This document shows positions 16,541 through 25,740 of a stretch of 64,000 nucleotides of DNA, piece after piece; position 1 is the stretch's first letter, and every line of letters starts with the position of its first letter. Source of the stretch: Paraburkholderia terricola (GTDB taxonomy: Bacteria > Pseudomonadota > Gammaproteobacteria > Burkholderiales > Burkholderiaceae); contig NZ_FRAB01000002.1 in assembly GCF_900142195.1 (NCBI RefSeq), positions 191,170 to 255,169 on the forward strand, written 5' to 3'. A program made the translations under genes and the position numbers. The notes beneath the pieces are model-generated. The model saw nothing but the letters and a program-made list of their open reading frames with translations. It ran no database searches and was not told where the DNA came from.

Positions 16541-18984
16541 TGGACATGCTGCAACAGCGATCCGCGAAACAGGTGTGGGGCATACGTGCCGCATGGCTGT
16601 TGCTCGCGCTCGTCGCGTCGCTGTATTGCGGCTGGCGTTTCGCGGGACCGTCGCCGTTGCAGACCAATCTGCTCGCCTTGCTTCCCGCGACCGAAGCGGA
16701 CCCCGTCGCCGAAAAAGCGGTCGATACGCTCGCGAGCGCGCTCGGCGACCGCACGGTTTTTCTCGTCAGCAGCAACGATGACGCGCACGCGAAAGCGGCA
16801 GCGAAGCAGCTCGGCGCGTCGCTGCAAAAGAGCGGGGCGTTCGGCTCGGTCACGGCGGAGTTGCCGCCGTTCGATTTGTCGCGGATCGCCGCCTTGTACA
16901 TGCCGTACCGCTTCGGTTTGCTGACGCCGTCCGACCGCGCGGCCCTGGCGACGAGCAATGCGTCGAGCGCCACGGCGGGCGACGCCTCCAAAGAAGCCCC
17001 CAAGGCGCTGGCGGGCATGCTCGCCCAACGCATCTACAGCCCCTTGCGCGGCGGCCTGACCACGCCGCTCGCCGACGATCCGTTCGGCTGGCTCGAACAC
17101 TGGCTCGGCGGCCTGCCGCTCGCCACGTCGAATCTCGAACTCGAAGACAACATGCTGGTCGCGCATCGCGGCGCCGACACGAGCGTGCTGATCGTCGCCA
17201 CGTTGCCGGGCTCCGCCTACGAATCGAAAACTCAACACGCCGTGCTCGCCGCGCTCGCCCAAGGCGAAAACGCCTTGAAGCAGGCGTTCCCCGACGTCTC
17301 GGTCGCGCGAACCGGCGCCGTGTTCTACGCCGAATCGGCGCGCAGCGCCTCCGAACACGAGGTGCATCTGATCGGCGTCGCGTCGCTGTGCGGCATCGCG
17401 TTGCTGATGATGTGGGTGTTCCGCTCGCCGCGTCTATTGCTGCTCGGTTTCGTGTCGACGGCGCTCGGCATCGTCTGCGCGCTCGCCGTGACGATGCTGG
17501 TGTTCGGCAAGCTGCATCTGTTGACGCTCGTGTTCGGCGCGAGCCTGATCGGCGAAGCGGTCGATTACTCGATCCAGTACTTCGTCGTGTATCTCGGCGC
17601 GCAGCGCGATTGGGATTCGCGCCGCGGCGGGCGCACGGTGCGCCCGGCATTGACGGTCGCGTTGACGACGAGCCTGCTCGGTTACGCGATCCTCATGTGG
17701 GTGCCGTTTCCCGCGCTCAAGCAGATCGCGTGTTTCGCGATCGCGGGCATCATGACGGCGTTCGCGTCCGTGCTGTGGCTACTGCCCGCGCTGCTCACGC
17801 ACGCGCCGAAGCGCAGTCCGCGGCGCCTCTTTGCCGGCGCGGCGCGCGGGCTGACAGTGTGGCATCGCGCGATTGGCGGCAAGCGCGCGTGGTTCGTGGC
17901 GGCGCTGTTGCTGATCGTCGCGATTCCCGGCTGGCTGCGTTTGACGAGCGACGACGACATCCATCTGCTGATCGAGCGCGATCCATCGCTCGTCGCGCAG
18001 GAGGACAAAGTGCGCGCGGCGGTCGGCGTGGATAACAGCGCGCAGTTTTTCGTCGTGCGCGGCGAGACGCCGGAACGCGTGCTGCAACGCGCCGAAGCGT
18101 TGGGCGCGAAGCTCGATGCGTTGAGCGGCACCGCGAACCAGGTCGGCGGCTATCAATCGGTGGCGCAGTTCGTGCCCTCCGCGAAACAGCAGGCTGAAGA
18201 CCGCGCGTTGCTCGCACGGCACGTATTCGACGATCCCGCCGCGTTGCGCGCCACGCTGCTGCAAGCTGGCTTCAAGGACGAAGTCGCGGATGCGTGGCTC
18301 GCCGCGTTCGCGCAACCGCAGCCCTTGCTGACGGTGGATAAATGGCTCGCCGCGCCCTGGTCGCAACCGTACAGGCATCTCTGGCTGGGCGAAGTCGATT
18401 CGAACACGCAAGCCTATGCGGCCGTGGTGATTCCGCAAGGCGTCACACCGCGCAACGAAGCCGCGCTGATGGCCACCGCCCAGGCGGTGCCGGGCGTCGC
18501 TTTCGTCGACAAGGCGGCGAGCGTGTCGAAGCTGTTCGGCGCTTACCGGGTGGACAGCGGCTGGTGGCTCGGCGGCGCGCTGGCGCTGGTGCTCGTGCTG
18601 CTGATGCTGCGCTACGCCCCGCGCGGCGGCATCGCCGTCACCTTGCCGGTCCTGCTCGCGGTGGGCGTCACACTCGCGGTGTTCGGCTACGCGCGCGTGC
18701 CGCTCAATCTGTTCAACTGGCTCGCCTTGATGCTGGTGCTCGGCGTCGGCGCAAACTATGCGGTGTTTCTGCGCGAAGGCTGTTTGCGCGCGGACGCGGA
18801 TCTTGGCGCGGTGTGGACGGGCGTGCTGCTCTCGGCGGCCACCACGCTGCTGTCGTTCGGCATGCTCGGCATGAGCGCGATGCCGGCGTTGAAGAGCTTC
18901 GGCGCGACGCTCGCGCTCGGCATCGCGGTATCGGTGCTGCTCGCGCCGATCGGCATGCCATCGGAATCAAGGAGGCTCGCATGA
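16540..18984 (+). CDS. MMPL/RND-type exporter of the APE cluster
   Basis: An 814-residue inner-membrane transporter in two similar halves. Each half has one N-terminal membrane helix, a large periplasmic loop, and a block of about five membrane helices. The family helices appear at ASLIGEAVDYSIQYFVVYL in the first half and LMLVLGVGANYAVFLREG in the second. It should move the finished aryl polyene lipid out of the inner membrane and hand it to the LolA-like protein. The start codon overlaps the previous stop (ATGA), and the gene end overlaps the following ketosynthase by four bases. Confidence 0.88.
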   Translation: MDMLQQRSAKQVWGIRAAWLLLALVASLYCGWRFAGPSPLQTNLLALLPATEADPVAEKAVDTLASALGDRTVFLVSSNDDAHAKAAAKQLGASLQKSGAFGSVTAELPPFDLSRIAALYMPYRFGLLTPSDRAALATSNASSATAGDASKEAPKALAGMLAQRIYSPLRGGLTTPLADDPFGWLEHWLGGLPLATSNLELEDNMLVAHRGADTSVLIVATLPGSAYESKTQHAVLAALAQGENALKQAFPDVSVARTGAVFYAESARSASEHEVHLIGVASLCGIALLMMWVFRSPRLLLLGFVSTALGIVCALAVTMLVFGKLHLLTLVFGASLIGEAVDYSIQYFVVYLGAQRDWDSRRGGRTVRPALTVALTTSLLGYAILMWVPFPALKQIACFAIAGIMTAFASVLWLLPALLTHAPKRSPRRLFAGAARGLTVWHRAIGGKRAWFVAALLLIVAIPGWLRLTSDDDIHLLIERDPSLVAQEDKVRAAVGVDNSAQFFVVRGETPERVLQRAEALGAKLDALSGTANQVGGYQSVAQFVPSAKQQAEDRALLARHVFDDPAALRATLLQAGFKDEVADAWLAAFAQPQPLLTVDKWLAAPWSQPYRHLWLGEVDSNTQAYAAVVIPQGVTPRNEAALMATAQAVPGVAFVDKAASVSKLFGAYRVDSGWWLGGALALVLVLLMLRYAPRGGIAVTLPVLLAVGVTLAVFGYARVPLNLFNWLALMLVLGVGANYAVFLREGCLRADADLGAVWTGVLLSAATTLLSFGMLGMSAMPALKSFGATLALGIAVSVLLAPIGMPSESRRLA

Positions 18985-20165
18985 ATGCGCCATCGGTTTA
19001 TTTGCACGCGCTCGGCATGATCAATGCGCTCGGCGGCGACCTCGACCGGATCGTTCCCGCGCTCGCCGCCGCTCGCGCGCCCGGCATGGCGAATGCGCAC
19101 ACGGGCATCGGCGAGGCGTTCGTGGGCAGCGTGCTCGCGCCGCTCGATCTGGCGCCGCCCGCCGCGCTCGCCCGTTACGACTGCCGCAATAACCGCTTGC
19201 TGCTGGGCGCGCTCGCGCAGATCGCGCCCGCGGTCGACGCCGCGCGCGAGCGCTTCGGCGCGGATCGGATCGGCGTGGTGCTCGGCACCAGCACGTCGGG
19301 CATCGAAGCGGCCGAGGCCGCGTTCGTCTATCAGGCCCAGGCGGGCGATCTGCCCGCCAACTTCAATTACCGGCAAATGGAAATCGGCACGGCCGCGCCG
19401 TTCGCCGCCGCCGTGCTCGACCTGCGTGGCCCGGCGTTCACGATTTCGACCGCTTGCACGTCGAGCGCGAAGGCGTTCGCGTCGGCGCGCCGGCTGCTGC
19501 AACTGCAACTGTGCGATGCGGTGGTGGTGGGCGGCGTCGATTCATTGTGCGAGTTGACGGTGCAGGGTTTCGCATCGCTGGAATCGACCAGCGGCGTGCG
19601 CACCAATCCGATGAGCCGCAACCGTTGCGGGATCAACGTGGGCGAGGGCGCGGCCGTGTTCCTGATGAGCCGCGACGAAGCGGCGGTGCGGCTCGCGGGC
19701 GTCGGCGAATCGAGCGACGCGCATCACATTTCGTCGCCCGATCCCACCGGCGCGGGCGGCGAACTCGCGTTGCGCGGGGCGCTGGCCGATGCGGGCATCG
19801 CGCCGTCGGCGATCGGCTACGTGAATCTGCACGCCACCGCCACGCGCAAGAACGACGAGATGGAAGCGCATCTGATGGCGCGCGTGTTCCCCGGCGGCGT
19901 GGCGACCAGCGGCACCAAGCCGTTGACCGGTCATCAACTCGGCGCGGCCGGCGCGACCGAGCTCGGCTTCGCATGGCTCACGCTCGCGCGCGACGATGTC
20001 GCGCTGCCGCGTCATCTGTGGGACGGCGAGGCCGACCCCGCGCTGCCCGCGCTCGATCTCGTCGAGAGCGAACGCTTCTTGCCGCGCGGCGTCGGCGAGC
20101 AGTACGTGATGAGCAATTCGTTTGCGTTCGGCGGCAGCAATGTCAGCCTGATTCTCGCCCGATGA
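18981..20165 (+). CDS. apeO: Beta-ketoacyl-ACP synthase, ApeO-like
   Basis: A 394-residue ketosynthase. The nucleophile is C159 in ISTACTSSAKA. The two catalytic histidines follow in VNLHATATRKND and TKPLTGHQLG. AGGAGG lies 5 bases before the ATG at 18981. The family role is condensing malonyl-ACP with the growing aryl-polyene chain, together with the chain-length factor at the start of the operon. It is one of three complete ketosynthases in this cluster. Confidence 0.9.
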   Translation: MNAPSVYLHALGMINALGGDLDRIVPALAAARAPGMANAHTGIGEAFVGSVLAPLDLAPPAALARYDCRNNRLLLGALAQIAPAVDAARERFGADRIGVVLGTSTSGIEAAEAAFVYQAQAGDLPANFNYRQMEIGTAAPFAAAVLDLRGPAFTISTACTSSAKAFASARRLLQLQLCDAVVVGGVDSLCELTVQGFASLESTSGVRTNPMSRNRCGINVGEGAAVFLMSRDEAAVRLAGVGESSDAHHISSPDPTGAGGELALRGALADAGIAPSAIGYVNLHATATRKNDEMEAHLMARVFPGGVATSGTKPLTGHQLGAAGATELGFAWLTLARDDVALPRHLWDGEADPALPALDLVESERFLPRGVGEQYVMSNSFAFGGSNVSLILAR

Positions 20166-20178
20166 TTCTTGCCCGATA

Positions 20179-20673
20179 ATGCGCGCGATGAACCCGACGC
20201 CAACTCTCCAGGAACTGATCGATCAACCGATCGAAGCGATCATCCCGCATCGCGGCACCATGCTGCTGCTCGACGCGGTGAGCAGTTTCAGCGAAGAGAC
20301 GCTGAGCGCGCGCGGCACCGTGCGCGCCGACGCATGGTATGCGAACGCCGAGGGCGCGATGCCCGCATGGATCGGCATCGAGCTGATGGCGCAGGCGATC
20401 GCCGCGCACGTCGCGTTGCTGGCCATGCGCGGCGGCGGCCGCGCGCGTCCCGGCGTGCTGCTCGGTTCGCGCAGCTACAAGGCGTTGCAGGCGTCGTTCG
20501 CGGGCGGCGCGCAATTGCTGATCCACGCCACCGAACTGCTGCGCAGCGAGGAAGGCCACGGCGCCTATGAATGCACGATCCACGATGGCGACGTGTGCTG
20601 CGCCGAGGCGGTGATCAAGGTGTTTCAACCGGCCGATTTTCAGTCATTCATCGAAGGGAGTTTCAGTTCATGA
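20179..20673 (+). CDS. apeP: 3-hydroxyacyl-ACP dehydratase, ApeP-like
   Basis: A 164-residue single hot-dog dehydratase of the FabZ/ApeP type. The active-site histidine is in IIPHRGTMLLLD, and the second catalytic acid sits in the helix WIGIELMAQAIAAH. It should make the conjugated double bonds by removing water after ketoreduction, together with the ApeI-type domain fused to the ligase. The start could be 20179 or 20188. The stop overlaps the next start. Confidence 0.9.
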   Translation: MRAMNPTPTLQELIDQPIEAIIPHRGTMLLLDAVSSFSEETLSARGTVRADAWYANAEGAMPAWIGIELMAQAIAAHVALLAMRGGGRARPGVLLGSRSYKALQASFAGGAQLLIHATELLRSEEGHGAYECTIHDGDVCCAEAVIKVFQPADFQSFIEGSFSS

Positions 20674-21395
20674 GCCGGCGTGTTCTCGTTACCGGCGCAA
20701 GCCGCGGCATTGGCCGCGCGATTGCGTATCAGTTGGCCGCCGACGGCTTCGCCGTCTCCGTGCATTGCCGCACGGGACGCGCCGAAGCCGAGGCGGTCGC
20801 GACGGGCATCGCCGCGCAAGGCGGCACGGCGCGCGTGCTGCAATTCGACGTGCGCGAGCGCGCCGTGTGCCGCGAGGTGCTCGAAGCGGACGTGGCGGCG
20901 CACGGCCCGTATTACGGCATCGTGTGCAGCGCGGGCGTGACGCGCGACGCCGCGTTCCCCGCGCTCACCGAGGAAGATTGGGACATCGTGATCGAAACCG
21001 GTCTCGACTCGTTCTACAACGTCGTCCATCCGCTGACCATGCCGATGGTGCGCGCGCGCAAGGGCGGGCGCATCGTCACGATCGCGTCGGTGTCGGGCGT
21101 GATGGGCAACCGCGGCCAGGTCAACTACAGCGCGGCCAAGGCCGGTTTGATCGGCGCGACCAAGGCGCTCGCCGTCGAACTGGCGACGCGCAATATCACC
21201 GTCAATTGCGTGGCCCCGGGACTGATCGAAACCGGCATGCTCGACGACATGCCGCTCGAACACGCACTGAAAACGGTGCCGATGAACCGCGTCGGCCAGC
21301 CTGCCGAGGTGGCGTCCGTGGTCAGCTTCCTGATGTCGGATGCGGCCTCCTATGTCACGCGCCAGGTGATCGGCGTCAACGGCGGGATGGTGTGA
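20670..21395 (+). CDS. apeQ: 3-oxoacyl-ACP reductase, ApeQ-like (SDR)
   Basis: A 241-residue short-chain dehydrogenase. The NADPH-binding TGASRGIGR is at the N-terminus, NAG-type strand CSAGVTRDA follows, and the catalytic Ser plus YSAAK (VNYSAAKAG) are intact. It ends with the FabG-typical GQVIGVNGGMV-like sequence. It reduces the beta-keto group during each polyene extension cycle. The ATG at 20670 overlaps the dehydratase stop, and a longer upstream reading is therefore not used. Confidence 0.93.
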   Translation: MSRRVLVTGASRGIGRAIAYQLAADGFAVSVHCRTGRAEAEAVATGIAAQGGTARVLQFDVRERAVCREVLEADVAAHGPYYGIVCSAGVTRDAAFPALTEEDWDIVIETGLDSFYNVVHPLTMPMVRARKGGRIVTIASVSGVMGNRGQVNYSAAKAGLIGATKALAVELATRNITVNCVAPGLIETGMLDDMPLEHALKTVPMNRVGQPAEVASVVSFLMSDAASYVTRQVIGVNGGMV

Positions 21396-22621
21396 TGAAG
21401 CGCGTCGTCATTACCGGCATGGGCGGCGTGACCGCGTTCGGCGATAGCTGGGACGTCATCGAAACGCGCCTGAAGAGCGGCGTGAACGCGGTGCGGCGCA
21501 TGCCCGAATGGGATTACTTCGAATCGCTGCATACGCGGCTTGCGTGTCCGCTGCCGGCGTTCAACGCGCCCGCGCACTATCCGCGCAAGAAAACGCGCTC
21601 GATGGGGCCGGTCTCCCTGTACTCGGTGCGCGCGAGCGAACTGGCGTTGATGGACGCCGGCCTCGCCGAAGACGCGAGCATCAAGGACGGCCGCATGGGC
21701 GTCGCCTACGGTTCGTCGTCGGGCTCGGTGCAGCCGATTCGCGCGTTCGGCACGATGCTCGAAACCGGCTCGATGAGCGACGTCACGTCGAACAGCTACG
21801 TGCAGATGATGCCGCACACGGCGGCGGTCAACGTGAGCCTGTTCTGGGACCTGAAAGGGCGGATCATTCCGACCTCGTGCGCGTGCGCGTCGGGCAGCCA
21901 GGCGATCGGCTACGCGTATGAAGCGATCCAGGCCGGCAAGCAGACGCTGATGCTGGCGGGCGGCGCGGAAGAACTGTCGGGTCCGGCGGTCGCCGTGTTC
22001 GACACGCTGTACGCGACGAGCACGCGCAACGACGCGCCGCATCTCACGCCGCGTCCTTTCGACGCCGCGCGCGACGGCCTCGTGGTCGGTGAAGGCGCGG
22101 CCACGCTGGTGCTGGAGGAGTATGAACACGCGGTGGCGCGCGGCGCGCCGATTCACGCGGAGATTGTGGGCTTCGGCTGCAATTCGGACGGCGCGCACAT
22201 GACCCAGCCGACCGCCGAAACGATGGCGCTCGCGATGCGGCTCGCGCTCGCCGACGCGCAACTGCCGCCGCAAGCGATCGCCTACGTGAACGCGCACGGC
22301 ACTTCGACGGATCGCGGCGACATCGCCGAAAGCCATGCGACCGCGCAGACCTTCGGCGAGCGCATGCCGATCAGTTCGCTCAAGAGCTACGTCGGCCACA
22401 CGCTCGGCGCGTGCGGCGCGCTCGAAGCGTGGTGGACCATCGAGATGATGAAGCGCAACTGGTATGCGCCGACCTTGAACCTCGCGAACGTGGACCCGGC
22501 TTGCGCGCCGCTCGATTACATCGTCGGCGCGGGGCGCGAGATCGACGCCGAGCATGTGATGAGCAACAACTTCGCGTTCGGCGGCATCAATACGTCGCTG
22601 ATTTTCAGGCGCGTTCGATGA
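21395..22621 (+). CDS. apeR: Beta-ketoacyl-ACP synthase, ApeR-like
   Basis: A 408-residue FabF-type ketosynthase. The nucleophile is C164 in TSCACASGSQA; the histidines are in YVNAHGTSTDRGD and KSYVGHTLGACGA. In APE systems the ApeR ketosynthase acts as a homodimer, probably in an early or separate condensation. The start at 21395 overlaps the ketoreductase stop by one base, and the stop overlaps the next ketosynthase. Confidence 0.92.
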   Translation: MKRVVITGMGGVTAFGDSWDVIETRLKSGVNAVRRMPEWDYFESLHTRLACPLPAFNAPAHYPRKKTRSMGPVSLYSVRASELALMDAGLAEDASIKDGRMGVAYGSSSGSVQPIRAFGTMLETGSMSDVTSNSYVQMMPHTAAVNVSLFWDLKGRIIPTSCACASGSQAIGYAYEAIQAGKQTLMLAGGAEELSGPAVAVFDTLYATSTRNDAPHLTPRPFDAARDGLVVGEGAATLVLEEYEHAVARGAPIHAEIVGFGCNSDGAHMTQPTAETMALAMRLALADAQLPPQAIAYVNAHGTSTDRGDIAESHATAQTFGERMPISSLKSYVGHTLGACGALEAWWTIEMMKRNWYAPTLNLANVDPACAPLDYIVGAGREIDAEHVMSNNFAFGGINTSLIFRRVR

Positions 22622-23871
22622 ACGTGGCGGCACAACGCAAATTGCAACGCGTGGTCGTGACCGGCATGGGCATCGTGTCGTGCCTCGGCAATACGCTCGA
22701 CGAAGTGTCCGCCGCCTTGCGCGCGGGCCGCTCGCGCATCCAGCGGATCGACGCGTGGCGCGAGCGCGGCTTCGCCTCGCAGGTGGCGGGCGTCGCCTCG
22801 GTCGCGCACGAGCCGCCGTTCGAGCGCAAGCTCGAACGCTTCATGGGCGACACCGCGCGTTTCGCGTGTCATGCCGCGCGCCAGGCGATCGCCGACGCCG
22901 GGCTCGACGCCGCCGCGCTGCATTCGCCGCGCGCCGGCGCGGTGATCGGCTCGGGTGTCGGCGCGATGGCGAGTTACGACGCGGCGATGGCGATCGCCCA
23001 TGCGCGCGGCGTCGAGAAAGTGCCGCCGTACACGGTGCCGCAGGCGATGAGCAGCACCGCGTCGGCGAATGTCGCGCAGGTGTTCGGGCTCGAAGGCGTC
23101 GGCTATTCGCCGTCGTCGGCGTGCACGACCTCGGCGCTCGCGCTCGGCCAGGCGATGCAACTGATTCAGAGCGGCCGTCAGCAGATCGTGCTGGCGGGCG
23201 GCAGCGAAGCGCTGCACGACAACATGACGCTGATGTTCGATGCGATGGGCGCGTTGTCGCGGCACTTCAACGACACGCCGCAAGCGGCGTCGCGTCCTTA
23301 TGACACCGCGCGTGACGGTTTCGTGATCGCCTCGGGCGGCGGCGTGCTGGTGCTCGAAGCGCTGGACCATGCATTGGCGCGCGGCGCGCGCATCCACGCG
23401 GAGCTGACGGGCTTCGGCGAGTGCACGGACAGCGCGGGCATGGTCGCGCCGCGTGCGGCGGGGATCGCGCGCGCGATGCGCGGCGCGCTCGACGAAGCGG
23501 GCAAGCGGCCCGACTACGTCAACACGCACGCACCGTCGACGCCGCTCGGCGACATCGAGGAACTGCGCGCGTTGAACGAGGTATTCGGCGTGGCGTCCGG
23601 TGGCGAGGTTCCGGCGTTTTCGTCGACCAAGGGCATGACCGGGCATCCGCTCGGCGCGTGCGGCGCGCACGAGGCGATCTACACGCTGCTGATGATGCGC
23701 GACGGTTTCATCGCGGGCACGGCGGGCATCGAAACGCCGGAGCCCGTTGTCGAACGCATGCCGCTCGTGCGAACGACGCGCGCTGCATGTATCGACACGG
23801 CGATGTCGGTGTCGTTCGGGTTCGGCGGCAGTTGCGCGAGCCTGATGTTTGAAGCATGGCAGGGCGGCTGA
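22618..23871 (+). CDS. Additional FabB/FabF-type ketosynthase in the APE cluster
   Basis: A 417-residue condensing enzyme with an intact Cys-His-His triad: C169 in SPSSACTTSALALG, one His in VNTHAPSTPLGD, and one in STKGMTGHPLGA. It is more FabB-like than the two other ketosynthases in the cluster. A third complete ketosynthase at the end of the block is beyond the O/P/Q/R gene set of E. coli-type APE clusters. It may handle the first condensation on the unusual starter, or replace housekeeping FabB. Start overlaps the previous stop by four bases (ATGA). Confidence 0.9.
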   Translation: MNVAAQRKLQRVVVTGMGIVSCLGNTLDEVSAALRAGRSRIQRIDAWRERGFASQVAGVASVAHEPPFERKLERFMGDTARFACHAARQAIADAGLDAAALHSPRAGAVIGSGVGAMASYDAAMAIAHARGVEKVPPYTVPQAMSSTASANVAQVFGLEGVGYSPSSACTTSALALGQAMQLIQSGRQQIVLAGGSEALHDNMTLMFDAMGALSRHFNDTPQAASRPYDTARDGFVIASGGGVLVLEALDHALARGARIHAELTGFGECTDSAGMVAPRAAGIARAMRGALDEAGKRPDYVNTHAPSTPLGDIEELRALNEVFGVASGGEVPAFSSTKGMTGHPLGACGAHEAIYTLLMMRDGFIAGTAGIETPEPVVERMPLVRTTRAACIDTAMSVSFGFGGSCASLMFEAWQGG

Positions 23872-23905
23872 CACGGCCGCATTCGAAAAATCGAGGGTGA
23901 CAAAA

Positions 23906-24385
23906 ATGAAAAAAGCTTTGGTATGGGGCGCAGTGGCCGCCGTGGTGCTCACGCAAGCGGGCTGCGCGACGCAGGTGAAGTCGCTGCCGCTCGCGGCGGC
24001 GGGCGGCGAATCGCCCGGCGGCGTGGCGGTGAATGCCGGCAAGCAGGATCGTCCGGCGGTGAAGAGCCAGGTCGGCGGCGTGCCGGTGTATTTCGGCAAG
24101 CAGGATCATCCGGCGGTGAAAAGCCAACTCGGCGACGTGTCGTATTCCGTGCGGATCGCCCGCAAGGTATCGAGCCCGGACGACGCCTGCCATGAAGCGC
24201 TTGCCGAGGCGGTGCAGAAGCTGCGCGCGGCGGCACGCGAGCGCAACGCCAATGCCGTGATCGACGTGTCGACGCGTTTTCACAGCAGCGAAAGCAACTC
24301 GGCGACCGAGTTCACCTGCGGTGTCAGTCCGAGCGCCGCCGCGATCGCGGTGAGCGGCCGGCTCGTCGTGCTCGAAGCGAACTGA
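23906..24385 (+). CDS. Small secreted lipoprotein with internal duplication
   Basis: A 159-residue protein of unknown function. A lipobox-like TQAGC places a lipidated cysteine at about residue 20. The mature part contains two tandem 19-residue units, each with GKQD(R/H)PAVKSQ(V/L)G. The C-terminal half has two cysteines (DDACHEAL and EFTCGV) that could form a disulphide. Database entries for relatives are often labelled as an excinuclease subunit, which this is not. The ATG at 23906 has GGGTGA upstream; it follows the last ketosynthase by 34 bases, so it is probably cotranscribed. Confidence 0.78.
   Translation: MKKALVWGAVAAVVLTQAGCATQVKSLPLAAAGGESPGGVAVNAGKQDRPAVKSQVGGVPVYFGKQDHPAVKSQLGDVSYSVRIARKVSSPDDACHEALAEAVQKLRAAARERNANAVIDVSTRFHSSESNSATEFTCGVSPSAAAIAVSGRLVVLEAN
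24026..24139 (+). repeat. 57-bp tandem duplication
   Basis: Two adjacent 57-base units share GGCAAGCAGGATC(G/A)TCCGGCGGTGAA(G/A)AGCCA and encode two copies of a 19-residue motif in the lipoprotein. The paralogue downstream has one copy of the same motif, so this one gained a copy. Confidence 0.85.
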
Positions 24386-24436
24386 GCCGAATAAAAAACA
24401 GAACACTTGACCAACAAAAACCAACGAGGAACCTCA

Positions 24437-24880
24437 ATGAAACGCCATCTGATGTGTGCCGCGCTGTTCGCTTCGTTCGCCGTGCTGGGCAGCGCGCCGG
24501 TTTTTGCCCGCGACACGGTCGGCAACTATCCGGTCGAAGAGGCGCTGAAAAGCGAGCCGGGCAAGGTCGGCGACGACATCCCGCTGTATTTCGCGGGCCA
24601 GCGGCATCCGGCCGTCGTCAAGACGATCGGCGAGTTCGCCACCAACAAGAAGACCAACGCGTTCGGCAAGAGCGACGTCGCGGCTTGCCAGCACGTGTTC
24701 CTGTCGGCGGTGATCGAATTGCAGGACCGCGCGCGCAAGGAAGGCGGCAACGCGGTGATCAACATCAAGAGCAACTACAAGAACGAAGTGCGCGAGAGCG
24801 CGACCGAGTTCACATGCGGCGCGGGTGCGGTGATCGCGGGCGTCGCGTTGAAGGGCGATGTGGTGACGTTGCGCAAGTAA
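24437..24880 (+). CDS. Small secreted protein, paralogue of the preceding lipoprotein
   Basis: A 147-residue protein with a clear signal peptide (cleavage likely after SAPVFA, about residue 24) and no lipobox cysteine at the cleavage site. It shares with the preceding protein one PLYFAGQRHPAVVK motif, the central Cys (AACQHVF), a NAVI.(I/V) strand and the C-terminal SATEFTCG. Function unknown. GAGGA lies upstream of the ATG at 24437. The two genes are a tandem duplication, and their position at the end of the APE core suggests a role in the cell envelope, but this is inference. Confidence 0.8.
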   Translation: MKRHLMCAALFASFAVLGSAPVFARDTVGNYPVEEALKSEPGKVGDDIPLYFAGQRHPAVVKTIGEFATNKKTNAFGKSDVAACQHVFLSAVIELQDRARKEGGNAVINIKSNYKNEVRESATEFTCGAGAVIAGVALKGDVVTLRK

Positions 24881-24899
24881 GCGCAAGTAAGCGCAAGTG
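24872..24899 (+). repeat. 10-bp repeat spanning a stop codon (GCGCAAGTAA-like, 3 copies)
   Basis: GCGCAAGTAA occurs twice, followed by GCGCAAGTGC. The first copy contains the stop codon of the secreted-protein gene. It looks like simple slippage at the gene end. Confidence 0.75.
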
Positions 24900-24906
24900 C
24901 GGAGGC

Positions 24907-24931
24907 GAGGCGGTGGCGCGGCTACCGCCTC
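24907..24931. terminator. GC-rich hairpin between convergent genes
   Basis: GAGGCGGT pairs with ACCGCCTC around a 9-base loop between the end of the APE block and the convergent methyltransferase. There is no T-tract on either side, so it is a weak terminator candidate only. Confidence 0.35.
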
Positions 24932-24949
24932 GTGAGACGTTCCAGGCCG

Positions 24950-25678
24950 TCAATCCGCCTTGACCGCCGCCACATTGACGAGTGTCTCGCGACGCTTGCT
25001 GGGCTGCGGACGGTACAGGCCAAGACGTTCGAGCAGGCCGAAGTCTTTCGCGCGGCTCCACCAGAGATAAGGCAGTGAAACGTTGCGTTGCCCGAACGCA
25101 AAACCGCCGCGGCGAATCATATCGAGGTAGCCGTCGGCGCTCTTTTGCACCTGCATCGGATGACGGAACAGCAGCCGGATCACCCACGATTTGATGTACG
25201 CGTCGGTGGATTCGGCGAACAGCAGAAGGCCGCCCGGTTTCAGCACGCGGCGGAACTCGGCGAGCGCGCGCTCCTGCTCGACGAGATGATGGAAGGTTTG
25301 ATGGCAGAACACGATATCGGCGCTTGCATCGGGCAACGGCAATTGGGCGCAGTCGCCGTGCAGCAGTTCGATATCGGCGAGCTTGTCGCGGCACGCGTTG
25401 GCCGCATTGGCGGCGAGCGCCAGCGACGGCTCGTGAAAGTCGATGCCGATGATGCGTTGCGGTTTGAACGCGTTAGCGAGCAGGCGAAACGATATGCCTT
25501 GCCCGCAGCCGACGTCGACGATCACCGGCGCGGTGGGCAAGGGCGCATCGATCAGGCGCTTGAGGTCGTTGATCGCGACGCGCAGCACATGATGCTCCCA
25601 CGTATGGGTACGCAGGAACCAGATCCCGAAGGCCGTTTCCGGCACGAAAGGCACGCTGGATGTTTCGGATGGCGACAC
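24950..25678 (-). CDS. SAM-dependent methyltransferase
   Basis: A 242-residue class I methyltransferase. The SAM-binding motif is VIVDVGCGQGISF, the acidic end of strand 2 is IIGIDFHEPS, and the post-I segment is DIVFCHQTFHHL. No membrane segment. It is convergent with the APE block and divergent from the halogenase-like gene, and it could methylate the aryl head group, as methyltransferases do in other APE clusters. The substrate is inference; a different small-molecule substrate is possible. Confidence 0.85.
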   Translation of the reverse strand: MSPSETSSVPFVPETAFGIWFLRTHTWEHHVLRVAINDLKRLIDAPLPTAPVIVDVGCGQGISFRLLANAFKPQRIIGIDFHEPSLALAANAANACRDKLADIELLHGDCAQLPLPDASADIVFCHQTFHHLVEQERALAEFRRVLKPGGLLLFAESTDAYIKSWVIRLLFRHPMQVQKSADGYLDMIRRGGFAFGQRNVSLPYLWWSRAKDFGLLERLGLYRPQPSKRRETLVNVAAVKAD

Positions 25679-25740
25679 GCTGGACTCCCGGCGAAATATT
25701 TTGTTTTTACGGTCGACGCGAATTGTAACGAGAAGTAAGG

